64,000 bases of DNA from Mesorhizobium sp. ES1-1 (GCF_020164785.1 NZ_JAIUGX010000003.1:1-64000), one strand, 5' to 3'; positions 25,499-34,516 are shown, numbered from the stretch's first letter. Numbers and translations: made by a program. The notes: generated by a model not told the origin, from the sequence alone.

Positions 25499-25768
25499 AT
25501 GATCACCGCCGCGCAGATGCGTGCCGCAAGGGCGCTGGCGGGCATCGATCAGAAGACGCTCGCCGAGCGCGCCGGCGTTTCGCTTCCAACCATCCAGCGG
25601 ATGGAAGCCAGCGACGGCGTGGTCCGGGCCGTGGTCGATACGCTGATGAAGGTCATCCAGGCACTCGATGAGTCCGGGGTGGAACTGATCGGCGACAATC
25701 AAGCCAGCGAGCGTGGCGGCAGGGGCGTGCGCCTCAAGCCCCACGCGGCGCCGAACCCTCGATCCTGA
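25499..25768 (+). CDS. Small XRE-family transcription regulator
   Basis: 89 residues. It is almost entirely one helix-turn-helix domain: MITAAQMRAARALAGIDQKTLAERAGVSLPTIQRME. The tail (GDNQASERGGRGVRLK) is basic and has no ligand domain. ATG 25499 is chosen over ATG 25436, which lies inside the promoter. Homologous small XRE proteins next to SulP transporters are common in alphaproteobacteria, and the sulP gene begins 79 bp downstream on the same strand, so it probably controls that operon as well as itself. Confidence 0.88.
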   Translation: MITAAQMRAARALAGIDQKTLAERAGVSLPTIQRMEASDGVVRAVVDTLMKVIQALDESGVELIGDNQASERGGRGVRLKPHAAPNPRS

Positions 25769-25847
25769 GCCGGTACAAAGTCGCGACGGCGACCGCCGAC
25801 AGTCCTGCCGACGATCCCGCCGCCCTTCACGGAGCGGAAGACAGTCC

Positions 25848-27551
25848 ATGGACCAGGTTCGGCAGGCAATCCATCAATCGTCGCGTCCGACATTCGCAGA
25901 AATGTTCACGCCCAAGCTGGTGACGGTGTGGCGCGAAGGCTACACATTCGACCACCTCAAGGCCGATCTGCTCGCCGGCCTGACCGTCGCCATCGTGGCG
26001 CTGCCGCTGTCCATGGCCATCGCCATAGCGTCCGGCGTGACGCCGGAGCGCGGCCTCTACACCGCGATCATCGGCGGCTTCCTCATTTCGGCTCTTGGCG
26101 GCAGCCGCTTCCAGATCGGCGGCCCGGCCGGCGCCTTCATCGTGCTGGTCGCGGCGACGGTGGCGCGCGTAGGCGTCGATGGATTGCTGCTGGCGACAAT
26201 GATGGCCGGCGTCTTCCTGCTTGCCATCGGATTTCTCAGGCTCGGCACCTACATCAAGTTCATTCCCTATCCGGTGACGGTCGGCTTCACCGCCGGCATT
26301 GCCATCATCATCTTCTCGGGTGAGATCGTCGATCTGTTCGGCCTGAAGCTTGCCGGTAAGGAACCGGGACCGCTGGTGCCGAAGCTGATCGCGATCGGCC
26401 ATGCCGCGGGGACGGTGAATGTCCAGGCAATGCTGGTGGCGGCGATCACCATCGGCACCATCGTGCTGCTGCGCTGGTGGCGGCCCAAATGGCCGGCCAT
26501 GCTGATCGCCATCGGGCTTGCATCGCTGGTCGCTGCGCTGCTGTCGCTGCCGGTCGAAACGATCGGCACCCGCTATGGGGGCATTCCGAGCAGTCTGCAA
26601 CTCCCGTCCCTGCCTCCGGTCAGCCTCGCCAGGATGATCGAGGTGCTGCCGGACGCGACCGCCTTCGCGCTGCTCGGAGCGATCGAATCGCTACTCTCGG
26701 CCGTGGTCGCCGACGGCATGACGGGAAGGCGGCACCGCTCCAATTGCGAACTGGTGGCGCAGGGCTTCGCCAACATCGCCTCGAGCCTGTTCGGTGGCAT
26801 CTGCGCCACCGGCACCATCGCGCGCACCGCCACCAATGTGCGGGCCGGGGCACATGGCCCGGTCGCTGGAATGACGCATTCGACCGTGGTGCTTGTGCTG
26901 ATGCTGGTGGCCGCGCCACTGGCCAGCTACATCCCGCTCGCGGCCCTGGCCGGGGTGCTGGCGGTGGTCTGCTGGAACATGATCGAGAAACAGGCCTTCG
27001 CCACGCTGCTGCGCGCATCGCGCGGCGACGCACTGGTGCTGTTGGCGACGTTCCTGATCGTCATCTTCCGCGACCTGACCGAAGGCATCGTCGTCGGCTT
27101 TGCGCTCGGATCGATCCTGTTCATCGACCGCATGTCGAAATCCGTCGCGGTCGAGGCGGACCTGGCGCAGGAGGACGTCGCCGACCGTGGCCAGGCCTAT
27201 GATTCCAGCGAGGCGGCCGACGCCAGCACCGTCGTCTACCGCATCTCCGGTGCGTTCTTCTTCGGCGCCGCCTCGACGGTGGGCGCCGTGCTGGATCGCA
27301 TCGCCGACCAGCGCAAGAACTTCATCCTCGACTGTTCCGCCGTCCCGCTATTCGATTCCACAGCAGCCAATGTCATCGAGGGCGCCGCGCACAAGGCCCG
27401 GCGGGCCGGCGTGCACTTCATCATCTCAGGCGCTTCGCCACAGATCAGGCGCACGCTTGTCAACCAGGGCGTCAAACCGCCGCTTGTAACCTATGCCGTA
27501 TCGGTGGAAGAGGCACGGGCGCTTCTGGCACGGGCGCCCGAGCAGGCGTGA
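25848..27551 (+). CDS. SulP-family anion transporter with STAS domain
   Basis: 567 residues: 10-12 hydrophobic helices beginning LLAGLTVAIVALPLSMAIAIASGVTPERG (SulP helix 1 region), the conserved GGPAGAF and CATGTIARTATNVR segments, then a C-terminal STAS domain (VVYRISGAFFFGAAS... FILDCSAVPLFDSTAA). It carries sulfate, bicarbonate or another anion; the substrate is not decidable. ATG 25848 gives the natural N-terminus. The gene ends three bases before the convergent CHAD gene. Confidence 0.92.
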   Translation: MDQVRQAIHQSSRPTFAEMFTPKLVTVWREGYTFDHLKADLLAGLTVAIVALPLSMAIAIASGVTPERGLYTAIIGGFLISALGGSRFQIGGPAGAFIVLVAATVARVGVDGLLLATMMAGVFLLAIGFLRLGTYIKFIPYPVTVGFTAGIAIIIFSGEIVDLFGLKLAGKEPGPLVPKLIAIGHAAGTVNVQAMLVAAITIGTIVLLRWWRPKWPAMLIAIGLASLVAALLSLPVETIGTRYGGIPSSLQLPSLPPVSLARMIEVLPDATAFALLGAIESLLSAVVADGMTGRRHRSNCELVAQGFANIASSLFGGICATGTIARTATNVRAGAHGPVAGMTHSTVVLVLMLVAAPLASYIPLAALAGVLAVVCWNMIEKQAFATLLRASRGDALVLLATFLIVIFRDLTEGIVVGFALGSILFIDRMSKSVAVEADLAQEDVADRGQAYDSSEAADASTVVYRISGAFFFGAASTVGAVLDRIADQRKNFILDCSAVPLFDSTAANVIEGAAHKARRAGVHFIISGASPQIRRTLVNQGVKPPLVTYAVSVEEARALLARAPEQA

Positions 27552-27554
27552 GCG

Positions 27555-28505
27555 TCAGCCCAGGGCTGTCGGAATGGCTGCGGCCTCGCGCGGGACGGCG
27601 GCGGCAAGATCGTCGCGCGCCTTGCGGGCAAGTTTGCGTGTCGAGCGCTTCGGACTGTGCGCGAACAGTTCGGCCGCCTGCGCGAGGCAACTCTTCTTCA
27701 GCTGCTTTTCCGAGCGCTTCAGGAGCTTGCCCAGTAGCCGGGTGTCTTCGGGCGATCCGAGCGGCTCGCCGTCGCTTTCGAGCAACGCGCGCATGACGAA
27801 GACATCGTGCAGAGCGCCCAGCCCCTTGTCGAGTTCGTCGACGGCCTTGCGCCGCCCCTTGATCGATTTCGGCCACAGCCTGCCCAGCAGCGACAGGTGC
27901 ATGCCATGCGTCTTGGCCGCCTTGCGCAGATCGTGGAAGTCATCGGCCGTGCCACGCGAGCCCGCTTTGTCCAGCGCCTTGCGCGCCCGGCGCAAGGTCA
28001 CGCGCGCGCCATCCGCCAGGACGTCGGCGGCCTGTTCCGGCTGATCGGGCAAGGCAAGGCTCTCAATCCGCTTTATGCCTTCCTCACAGGCGGCGGTGGC
28101 CGCGCCGATGACCGCTTCAAGCCCGCCCCCCTCATGCAATTCATGCTGGCGCGCGGCAAGCCTGTCGCGCACGGTCTCAAGGCCGCCGCCGGCACTTTCC
28201 TTGGGGAAGCTTGCCGCCAGCCGGTCGACGGTCTCGATCAGCGCCGTCGCCTCACGGGGCTCGGCAAGCAGGCCGGCGACGTTGCGATAGCACTGGTTCT
28301 CCGTGTCACAGAAATGTTCGTCACCGGAATGAACCAGGCGCAGCAGGGCGCGGGCGTTCTTCAGCCGCTTGCGGCACTTGTGCAGCGCCTGTTCCGGCCG
28401 GCCGCGCGCCGCGTCGAGATGGTGGAGCGCGCTGCCGATCTCCTCGGTCAGGATGCGCCGGACCTCCCCGGTCAGAGGCCTGCGCGGATCGATACGAAAA
28501 CTCAT
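27555..28505 (-). CDS. CHAD domain protein
   Basis: 316 residues of helical bundle with the regularly spaced histidines and basic residues of CHAD domains (ALHKCRKRLKNARALLRLV, FHDLRKAAKTHGMHLSLL). CHAD proteins bind polyphosphate granules and often accompany CYTH enzymes. It overlaps the upstream CYTH gene by four bases (ATGA), so both are co-translated. The start ATG 28505 (MSFRIDPRRPLTGEV) is preferred over the longer frame to 28586. Confidence 0.88.
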   Translation of the reverse strand: MSFRIDPRRPLTGEVRRILTEEIGSALHHLDAARGRPEQALHKCRKRLKNARALLRLVHSGDEHFCDTENQCYRNVAGLLAEPREATALIETVDRLAASFPKESAGGGLETVRDRLAARQHELHEGGGLEAVIGAATAACEEGIKRIESLALPDQPEQAADVLADGARVTLRRARKALDKAGSRGTADDFHDLRKAAKTHGMHLSLLGRLWPKSIKGRRKAVDELDKGLGALHDVFVMRALLESDGEPLGSPEDTRLLGKLLKRSEKQLKKSCLAQAAELFAHSPKRSTRKLARKARDDLAAAVPREAAAIPTALG

Positions 28506-28975
28506 GCGGCGATCTCCGGAATCCCCCCGAGGGCGAGCGACGCGTTGTAGAATTTCGGTTCGCCGGTGACTTCCCGGCCGAGCCACTTAGGCAGCATTTC
28601 TTCCGGCACCTCGTCCGGCGTCTCCAGTTCGGCGACCACCAGCCCCGCCAGCGCTCCGCCAAAGACATCAACTTCGTAGAGATAGCCACGGTGCCTAACA
28701 TGGTGACGTGTCTTCTCGATGACACGGCCAAGGGCGAAGTCCAGCATCTCCAAAGCCTCGGAAAGGGGGATGGAATATTCGAACTCGTCGCGCTCACGGG
28801 CCGTGGCGCCGAATTTAAGCGTCAGCTTCGCGGATGCGCCATCGCTGATGCGTATGCGCACGGTCCGGCCAGGCGCGGCGGCCAGATAGAACTGGAGGAT
28901 ACGGATATCGGCCTCGACCAGGTCCCGCCATGCGGTGCCGGAGACCAGGAATTTGCGTTCGACTTCCTTGCCCAT
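28502..28975 (-). CDS. CYTH domain phosphohydrolase/polyphosphatase
   Basis: 157 residues. The N-terminal ExExK signature (E4-V-E6-R-K8) opens a CYTH triphosphate tunnel; RVRISDG-like and KFGATARERDEFEY strands follow. Prokaryotic CYTH proteins are tripolyphosphatases or thiamine-triphosphatases. It is paired with the CHAD gene by ATGA overlap, together equivalent to the CYTH-CHAD fusion YgiF of E. coli. It is divergent from the TetR regulator with its operator in between. Confidence 0.88.
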   Translation of the reverse strand: MGKEVERKFLVSGTAWRDLVEADIRILQFYLAAAPGRTVRIRISDGASAKLTLKFGATARERDEFEYSIPLSEALEMLDFALGRVIEKTRHHVRHRGYLYEVDVFGGALAGLVVAELETPDEVPEEMLPKWLGREVTGEPKFYNASLALGGIPEIAA

Positions 28976-29032
28976 ATGCGCACTAAAGCGTCTGCCCGCC
29001 GGCAAGGCAAGACGGGCCGGTCGTCGATTGAC

Positions 29033-29054
29033 TTTAATCAATCGTATGATTAAA
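29033..29054. promoter_or_regulatory. TetR-type operator
   Basis: Perfect inverted repeat TTTAATCA-N6-TGATTAAA in an otherwise GC-rich region, nine bases upstream of the TetR GTG start and between divergent genes. It is the natural binding site of the CecR-like regulator that follows, giving autoregulation of the export operon and possibly of the CYTH/CHAD pair. Confidence 0.75.
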
Positions 29055-29062
29055 CGTGTTGC

Positions 29063-29758
29063 GTGATCAGGTCATCGAACATCAAAGCTGCGCGCCAAGC
29101 GGCGTCTCCCGCCGAGCCTACCCGCATGGCGCTGGTGCAGGCGGCGCTGAAATTGTTCGGCAGCCAGGGATTCGACGGCACCTCGACGCGTCAGCTTGCC
29201 GCGGAGGCGCAGGCCAATATCGGCTCCATCGCCTATCATTTCGGCGGCAAGGAGGGCCTCCGGGCAGCCGCCGCCGATTATATCGTCGAGACGATCCAGA
29301 CAGTGGCGGGCCAGGCGCTGGGCGATGCGCTTAAATCTGGCGGGGCGGAGGCGGCGCAGGCGCAGCTTTTCGCCGCCCTCGAGCGGATGATCGGCTTCGT
29401 CCTGGTCAGCCCGCAGGCGGGCGAGATCGTGCAGTTCGTGTTGCGCGAGCTGTCGCATCCGACCGCGGCACTCGATCGCATCTATGAAGGCGTGTTCGAG
29501 CCGACGCATCGCCAGCTCTGCCAGCTCTGGGAACAGGCGACCGGCGAGCCGGCCGAGAGCGAGGCGACGCGGCTGACCGTGTTCACGCTGATCGGCCAGG
29601 TCATCTATTTCCGCATCGGCCGAGAGGCAGTGATGCGCCGCATGGGCTGGCGCGACATCGGCGCCGCCCAGGCCGCCGAGGTGCTGGCGGCCACATCGGG
29701 AAATCTCGCGGCCATACTGGCCGCGAGATTGCCTAGCAAGAAGGGGCATGAATCATGA
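29063..29758 (+). CDS. TetR-family regulator, CecR-like
   Basis: 231 residues. N-terminal helix-turn-helix LVQAALKLFGSQGFDGTSTRQLAAEAQANIGSIAYHF with GGKEGL, and the CerR/CecR-type C-terminal domain (DUF1956) in which an RELSHPTAALDRIYEGVFEP segment is typical. In E. coli CecR controls the ybhGFSR export operon; here the gene overlaps the first gene of an equivalent operon by four bases. The GTG start at 29063 is used; ATG at MALVQAAL (29126) is an alternative. Confidence 0.9.
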   Translation: MIRSSNIKAARQAASPAEPTRMALVQAALKLFGSQGFDGTSTRQLAAEAQANIGSIAYHFGGKEGLRAAAADYIVETIQTVAGQALGDALKSGGAEAAQAQLFAALERMIGFVLVSPQAGEIVQFVLRELSHPTAALDRIYEGVFEPTHRQLCQLWEQATGEPAESEATRLTVFTLIGQVIYFRIGREAVMRRMGWRDIGAAQAAEVLAATSGNLAAILAARLPSKKGHES

Positions 29759-30705
29759 GCTTTCTCTGTTCGCTGCCGCTCGCCGCGCAGCTTTTCGGGG
29801 CATGCGCGCCGGTGGCGCCGCTGGCCGTCGGCTATGTCGAGGGTGATTATGTGCTGCTAGCGCCGATCGAGGTGGCGCAGGTCGAGACGGTCACGGTCAA
29901 GCGCGGCGATCGGGTCACGTCGGGTACGACCGTGGTGACGCTGGAAAGCGCCGACGCCAGGATCGCCGTCGCCCAGGCCGAGGCGGGGCTCGCCCAGGCG
30001 CGGGCGCAACTGGCAGATCTCCAGGTCGGCAAACGGCCGGAGGAGATCGCTGTGCTGAGGGCCGAGGTCGACATGGCCAAGGCCCAGGCGGCCGACGCCA
30101 AGCGCAGATACGACCGCGCGGCCGATCTGTTCAAGCGCGGCGCCGGCACCCAGGCGGATTTCGACACTGCCTCGGCGACGCTTGAGACCGCCAGCGCCCA
30201 AGTCGGCCAGGCCGGCGCCAATCTCGCCGTCGGCGGCCTGCCGGCGCGTCCCGAAACGATCAAGGCCGCGGAGAACCAGGTCAAGCAGGCGCAGGCGACG
30301 CTGGAGCAGGCGCAATGGCGGCTGGCCAAGCGGGTGTTGGCGTCACCGTCTCCGGGCCGAGTCAACGATGTCATCCGCAACCCGGGCGACACGGCCGGCC
30401 CGACGGCGCCGGTCATCTCGATCCTGCCCGACGGCGCGGTAAAGCTCAGCGTCTACATTCCAGAAAGCGCCTTTTCCTCGGTCAAGGTCGGCACGGTGCT
30501 CGCCGTCCACTGCGATGGCTGTGGTGACGGCGTGAAGGCGCGGGTCAGCTATGTGTCGCCCGACCCCGAGTTCACGCCGCCGGTGATCTATTCGCTCGAG
30601 AACCGGCAGAAGCTGGTCTACCTGGTCGAGGCGCGGCCGGAAGGCAGTTCGGGCCCGCTGCAACCTGGCCAGATCGTCGATGTCGAGCTGGACGCCGGAC
30701 AGTGA
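29755..30705 (+). CDS. HlyD/YbhG-like periplasmic adaptor of ABC exporter
   Basis: 316 residues. N-terminal hydrophobic segment with a possible but imperfect lipobox (LFGAC), a biotinyl-lipoyl-like half domain (VETVTVKRGDRVTSGTTVVTLES), a long alpha-helical coiled coil (about residues 65-190, AxA-rich with repeated Q/A/K), and a beta-barrel C-terminal region. It would link the inner-membrane ABC pair to an outer-membrane channel; no TolC gene is in the window. ATGA overlap with the regulator and GTGA overlap with the ATPase indicate one operon. Confidence 0.9.
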   Translation: MSFLCSLPLAAQLFGACAPVAPLAVGYVEGDYVLLAPIEVAQVETVTVKRGDRVTSGTTVVTLESADARIAVAQAEAGLAQARAQLADLQVGKRPEEIAVLRAEVDMAKAQAADAKRRYDRAADLFKRGAGTQADFDTASATLETASAQVGQAGANLAVGGLPARPETIKAAENQVKQAQATLEQAQWRLAKRVLASPSPGRVNDVIRNPGDTAGPTAPVISILPDGAVKLSVYIPESAFSSVKVGTVLAVHCDGCGDGVKARVSYVSPDPEFTPPVIYSLENRQKLVYLVEARPEGSSGPLQPGQIVDVELDAGQ

Positions 30706-31622
30706 ACGCCATCGACGTCAAAGGCCTGGTCAAGCGGTTCGGCGACAAGACAGTCGTCGACCATGTGACCATGTCGGTGGCCGAAGGCGAGATCGTCGGC
30801 TTTCTGGGGCCGAACGGTTCGGGCAAGACGACCACCATCCGCATCATGTGCGGCCTGCTGACGCCGGATGAGGGCGAGGGCACGGTGCTCGGCTTCGACA
30901 TCCGGACAGAGAGCCTGCGCATCAAGCGTGAAGTCGGCTACATGACGCAGAAATTCTCGTTCTACGAAGACCTGACGATTGGCGAGAATCTCGAATTCGT
31001 GGCGCGTCTCTACCAGCTCAGACCGGTCGAGGACTATGTAGCGCGGACGCTGGAGGAGCTTGGCCTGACATCGCGGCGCAACCAGCTTGCCGGCACGCTC
31101 TCAGGCGGCTGGAAGCAGCGTCTGGCGCTGGCGGCCTGCATCATGCACAAGCCCAAGCTGCTGCTGCTCGACGAGCCGACGGCCGGCGTCGACCCCAAGG
31201 CGCGGCGTGAATTCTGGGACGAGATCCATCGTCTCGCAAGCGGCGGGCTGACCGTGCTGGTCTCCACCCACTATATGGACGAGGCCGAGCGCTGCCACCG
31301 TATCAGCTACATCTCCTATGGCAGGATGCTTGCTACCGGCACTGTCTCCGAGGTCGTCAAGAACGCCGGGCTGACCACTTTCATCCTGCAGGGCCCGCAC
31401 CTGGACAAGGTCGCGGCGGCGCTGCACGAACGCCCAGGCGTCGACCAGGTGGCGCCGTTCGGCGCCACGCTCCATGTCGTCGGCTCCGACAGGGCCAGGC
31501 TCGAGGCAGCGCTCGCCGATGTCGAGAAAGAGCATGAAGGCGTGACCGTTACTCCGGGCGAAACCAGCCTCGAGGATGTCTTCATCCAGTTCATGTCCGG
31601 CTCGAAGGACAATATGGCATGA
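30702..31622 (+). CDS. ABC exporter ATP-binding protein (YbhF half-like)
   Basis: 306 residues with Walker A GPNGSGKTT, signature LSGGWKQRL, Walker [16 protein letters not shown] and VSTHYMDEAERC. A C-terminal ABC-2 associated extension follows. It starts at GTG 30702, overlapping the adaptor stop by four bases. E. coli YbhF contains two fused ATPase domains; here there is only one, so a homodimer is needed. Confidence 0.93.
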   Translation: MNAIDVKGLVKRFGDKTVVDHVTMSVAEGEIVGFLGPNGSGKTTTIRIMCGLLTPDEGEGTVLGFDIRTESLRIKREVGYMTQKFSFYEDLTIGENLEFVARLYQLRPVEDYVARTLEELGLTSRRNQLAGTLSGGWKQRLALAACIMHKPKLLLLDEPTAGVDPKARREFWDEIHRLASGGLTVLVSTHYMDEAERCHRISYISYGRMLATGTVSEVVKNAGLTTFILQGPHLDKVAAALHERPGVDQVAPFGATLHVVGSDRARLEAALADVEKEHEGVTVTPGETSLEDVFIQFMSGSKDNMA

Positions 31623-32755
31623 ACAGCATGTTTTCCTTCGCGCGGCTCGGCGCGCTGCTGATCAAGGAATTCATCCAGATGCGGCGCGACCGCATCACTT
31701 TCGCCATGATGCTCGGCGTGCCGCTGATGCAGCTGGTGCTGTTCGGCTTCGCAATCAACAGCGATCCCAAAAGCCTGCCGACGGCGCTCGTCGCCACCAG
31801 CAACGACCAGTATACGCGCGCCATGGTCTCCGCGCTCGAGATGACCGCCTACTATCATTTCGACCATGTGGTGCGCAGCGCCGCCGAGGCCGAGGCGCTG
31901 ATGGCCAAGGGCGCCGTATCCTTCGTGGTGACCATCCCCGCCGATTTCGCCCGCCGGGTCGAGCGGGGCGACAACCCGCAGATCCTGATCGAGGCCGACG
32001 CCACCGATCCTTCCGCGGCGAGCGGCGCCGTCTCGACCCTTGGGCAGGTGGCGAGCCAGGCGCTGCTGCGCGCCCAGGGCATGCAGGAGACGGCGGCCGA
32101 GAATGCCAGGGGTCAGCTGCAGGTCGTGGTGCACCGGCGCTATAATCCGGAAGGCGTCTCGCAATACAATATCGTACCCGGCCTGCTCGGCGTCATCCTG
32201 CAGATGACCATGGTGATGATGACTGCCATGGCGCTGACCCGGGAGACCGAGCGCGGCACGATGGAAAACCTGCTTGCCATGCCGTCCAGTCCGGCCGAGA
32301 TCATGCTGGGCAAGGTGCTGCCCTTCCTCGTCGTCGGCGCGGTGCAGATGGTGGTGGTGCTGGTCGCGGCGAAGCTACTGTTCAGCGTTCCGTTCGTCGG
32401 GTCGCTGACGCTGCTCCTGTCAGCGGTGCTCGTCTTCGTGCTGTCGCTGGTGCTGCTCGGCTACACGATCTCGACCATGGCGCGCTCGCAGATGCAGGCG
32501 ATGCAGCTGACTTTCTTCTTCTTCCTGCCGTCGATCATGCTGTCGGGCTTCATGTTCCCCTATCGCGGCATGCCCGGCTGGGCGCAGACCTTGGGCGAGA
32601 TCTTCCCGCTGACGCATTTCCTGCGCATCACGCGGGCGGTAATGCTGAAGGGCGCGGACTTCAGCGCGATCGGAAGCGAGGTCGGCTGGCTGCTTGTGTT
32701 CGTCGTGGTGTTCGCCGGCACGGCGCTGCTGCGCTTCCGGCGCACGCTGGATTAG
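31619..32755 (+). CDS. ABC exporter permease (YbhS/YbhR-like)
   Basis: 378 residues: N-terminal helix followed by a large periplasmic loop (about residues 45-170) and five C-terminal helices with the ABC-2 pattern LAMPSSPAEIMLGKVLPFLVVG and IMLSGFMFPYRGMPGWAQTLGEIFPLTHFLRI. Only one permease is present where E. coli has two (YbhS and YbhR), again implying a homodimer. The ATGA overlap with the ATPase is clear. The stop codon interleaves with that of the convergent dehydratase gene (32752-32755). Confidence 0.92.
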   Translation: MNSMFSFARLGALLIKEFIQMRRDRITFAMMLGVPLMQLVLFGFAINSDPKSLPTALVATSNDQYTRAMVSALEMTAYYHFDHVVRSAAEAEALMAKGAVSFVVTIPADFARRVERGDNPQILIEADATDPSAASGAVSTLGQVASQALLRAQGMQETAAENARGQLQVVVHRRYNPEGVSQYNIVPGLLGVILQMTMVMMTAMALTRETERGTMENLLAMPSSPAEIMLGKVLPFLVVGAVQMVVVLVAAKLLFSVPFVGSLTLLLSAVLVFVLSLVLLGYTISTMARSQMQAMQLTFFFFLPSIMLSGFMFPYRGMPGWAQTLGEIFPLTHFLRITRAVMLKGADFSAIGSEVGWLLVFVVVFAGTALLRFRRTLD

Positions 32756-33735
32756 GCGGCGGCCATGATCCCGGCATAGGTGACGAAATCGACATTGCCG
32801 CCGGAAAGCACCACCGCGATGCATTTGCCGGCGAGTGCGATCTCGCCCGAGGACAAGGCCGCCAATCCGACGCAGCCGCCCGGCTCGACCACCAGCTTAA
32901 GATGAGCCATGGCATCGCGCATCGCCTGTGCCGTCGCCTGATCGGAGACGGCGATGGAGCCGGCAAGGGTCCGGCGGTTGACCTCGAAGGTGATCAGCCC
33001 AGGCTCGGCCGTCAGGATCGCGTCGCAGATCGAGCTGTGGCCCGGCTGGTTCGAAACCCTGGCGCCGGCGGCGAGCGAGTGGCGGGTATCGTCGAAATGC
33101 TCCGGCTCGACCGCCCAGACATCGGTGCCGGGAGAGGCGTCCTTGACGGCGATGGAAATGCCGCTAATCAGGCCGCCGCCGCCACAGGGCGCGACCACCG
33201 CATCGAGTTCGACGCCCAGAGCCCTCGCCTGGCGCATCAGTTCAAGCCCGATCGTGCCCTGGCCGGCGATGATCGCCGGGTCGTCGAAGGGCGGCACCAG
33301 AACCATGCCCCTCTCGATATAGGGTTGCACGATGGTCATGCGGTCGTCGCGAAAGCGGTCGAACGGCACCACCTCCGCGCCCATCGTGCGGACATTGCCG
33401 ATCTTCATCGCCGGCGCGTCGGCGGGCATGGCGATGACCGCCTTGACCCCGAACATGGCGGCGGAGGCTGCAACCCCCTGCGCGTGATTGCCCGAGGAGA
33501 AGGCGACGACGCCGCGGCTGCGCTCCTCTTCGCTCAGCGAGGACAATTTGTTGTAGGCGCCGCGGAACTTGAACGAACCGGTGCGCTGCAGCGTCTCCGG
33601 CTTGAACAGGATACGGCCGCCGAAGCGCTTGTTGAGTTCCTGCGACTCGATCAGCGGGGTTTCGACGATCAGGCCGGAGAGCCGGGCGGCGGCGGCGTGG
33701 ATGTCGGCGATGCCGGGAGGGGCGATGGCGGTCAT
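32752..33735 (-). CDS. PLP-dependent threonine/serine dehydratase
   Basis: 327-residue fold-type II PLP enzyme. PLP lysine in TGSFKFRGA (K56), GNHAQG, and the phosphate-cradle glycines APCGGGGLISG. It deaminates L-threonine or L-serine to 2-oxo acids. There is no C-terminal ACT regulatory domain, so it is of the catabolic or racemase-like short type rather than IlvA; serine racemase activity is possible. ATG 33735 is used (MTAIAPPGI). Confidence 0.9.
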   Translation of the reverse strand: MTAIAPPGIADIHAAAARLSGLIVETPLIESQELNKRFGGRILFKPETLQRTGSFKFRGAYNKLSSLSEEERSRGVVAFSSGNHAQGVAASAAMFGVKAVIAMPADAPAMKIGNVRTMGAEVVPFDRFRDDRMTIVQPYIERGMVLVPPFDDPAIIAGQGTIGLELMRQARALGVELDAVVAPCGGGGLISGISIAVKDASPGTDVWAVEPEHFDDTRHSLAAGARVSNQPGHSSICDAILTAEPGLITFEVNRRTLAGSIAVSDQATAQAMRDAMAHLKLVVEPGGCVGLAALSSGEIALAGKCIAVVLSGGNVDFVTYAGIMAAA

Positions 33736-33850
33736 GGCAGGTCCGGAGAAGAGGTGTCGTTCACGCATGATGCTCGCAAAGGCATGGGGCGCACCATTGG
33801 AAAAATGTGACCGTTACAATGTTGGCGGTTTTTGGGGGGCACGGCGGCAC

Positions 33851-34005
33851 GCCCCCCTCTGCCCTGCCGGGCATCTCCCCCACGAGGGGGGAGATCAAGC
33901 GCTCAAGACTCTTCGCCAATCTCCAATGCTTACAAAAACGCGCTGCACTCGAAGCTGCCAATCTCCCCCCTCGTGGGGGAGATGGCCGGCAGGCCAGAGG
34001 GGGGC
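33851..34005. repeat. Intergenic inverted-repeat element
   Basis: Left arm 33851-33895 and right arm 33961-34005 are almost perfect 45-bp inverted complements. Each arm contains its own palindrome (CATCTCCCCCACGAGGGGGGAG type). The 65-bp spacer shows nothing coding. It is of the same class as the elements near 5622 and 7014, and fills most of the 297-bp gap between the dehydratase gene and the next gene. Confidence 0.85.
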
Positions 34006-34032
34006 GCTCTCCCGCCCATACGCTCGGCAGTT

Positions 34033-34353
34033 TCACCCCAGCAAAGCCCTCTGCCTCTTTGTGCCACCCAGCTTGCGCCAATTGTTGAAGCGGTGGCTGG
34101 CGGCGGCAAATGAGATCTTCATCTGCTGGGCGACGGAATAGCGCGACTTGCCTTCGTCGAACATCCGGTAGCAGCATTCGACGCCCTCCTCCGTCAGCTT
34201 GCCGTCCTGGGCCTTGTTGTGGGGGTTGGCGGGGTCGAACTTCTCGACCCGCTGCTCAACCAGCCCTTTCAGGCGCTGCAGATCGGCCTCGATGCTGGCG
34301 ATGAGATCGAGAACGGGCTTTGGGTCAAAGTTCTGAGGAGATTGTGCCGTCAT
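34033..34353 (-). CDS. Small helical protein with HTH-like segment, unknown function
   Basis: 106 residues. A coiled-coil-like N-terminal half (VLDLIASIEADLQRLKGLVEQRVEK) is followed by KLTEEGVECCYRMFDEGKSRYSVAQQMKISFAAASHRFNNWRK, which reads as a helix-turn-helix. DNA binding is plausible. ATG 34353 is chosen over the longer frame to 34476, which would run into the intergenic promoter region. It is divergent from mbfA. Confidence 0.65.
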   Translation of the reverse strand: MTAQSPQNFDPKPVLDLIASIEADLQRLKGLVEQRVEKFDPANPHNKAQDGKLTEEGVECCYRMFDEGKSRYSVAQQMKISFAAASHRFNNWRKLGGTKRQRALLG

Positions 34354-34480
34354 CCGATGGATCCTTCTGCTGGTTCCCACACTATATAAGTGAACATTCA
34401 CTGATAATGAAGAGGCGATCGCTTCGACAAATGTCGGATCTAGGGCCTGGAGCGCGGTTGACCTCGAGCCGGGCAAACCT

Positions 34481-34503
34481 TAGTTTAGAACCATTCTAAA
34501 CTA
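34481..34503. promoter_or_regulatory. Irr-type iron control element (ICE-like palindrome)
   Basis: Perfect 10-bp inverted repeat with a three-base spacer: TAGTTTAGAA, CCA, then its complement, ending 13 bases before the mbfA start. The TTTAGAA/TTCTAAA core matches the ICE sites bound by Irr in rhizobia, where mbfA is a known Irr-repressed gene. Lying over the transcription or translation start, it fits repression in low iron. Confidence 0.75.
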
Positions 34504-34516
34504 GGGTGAATTCCTC

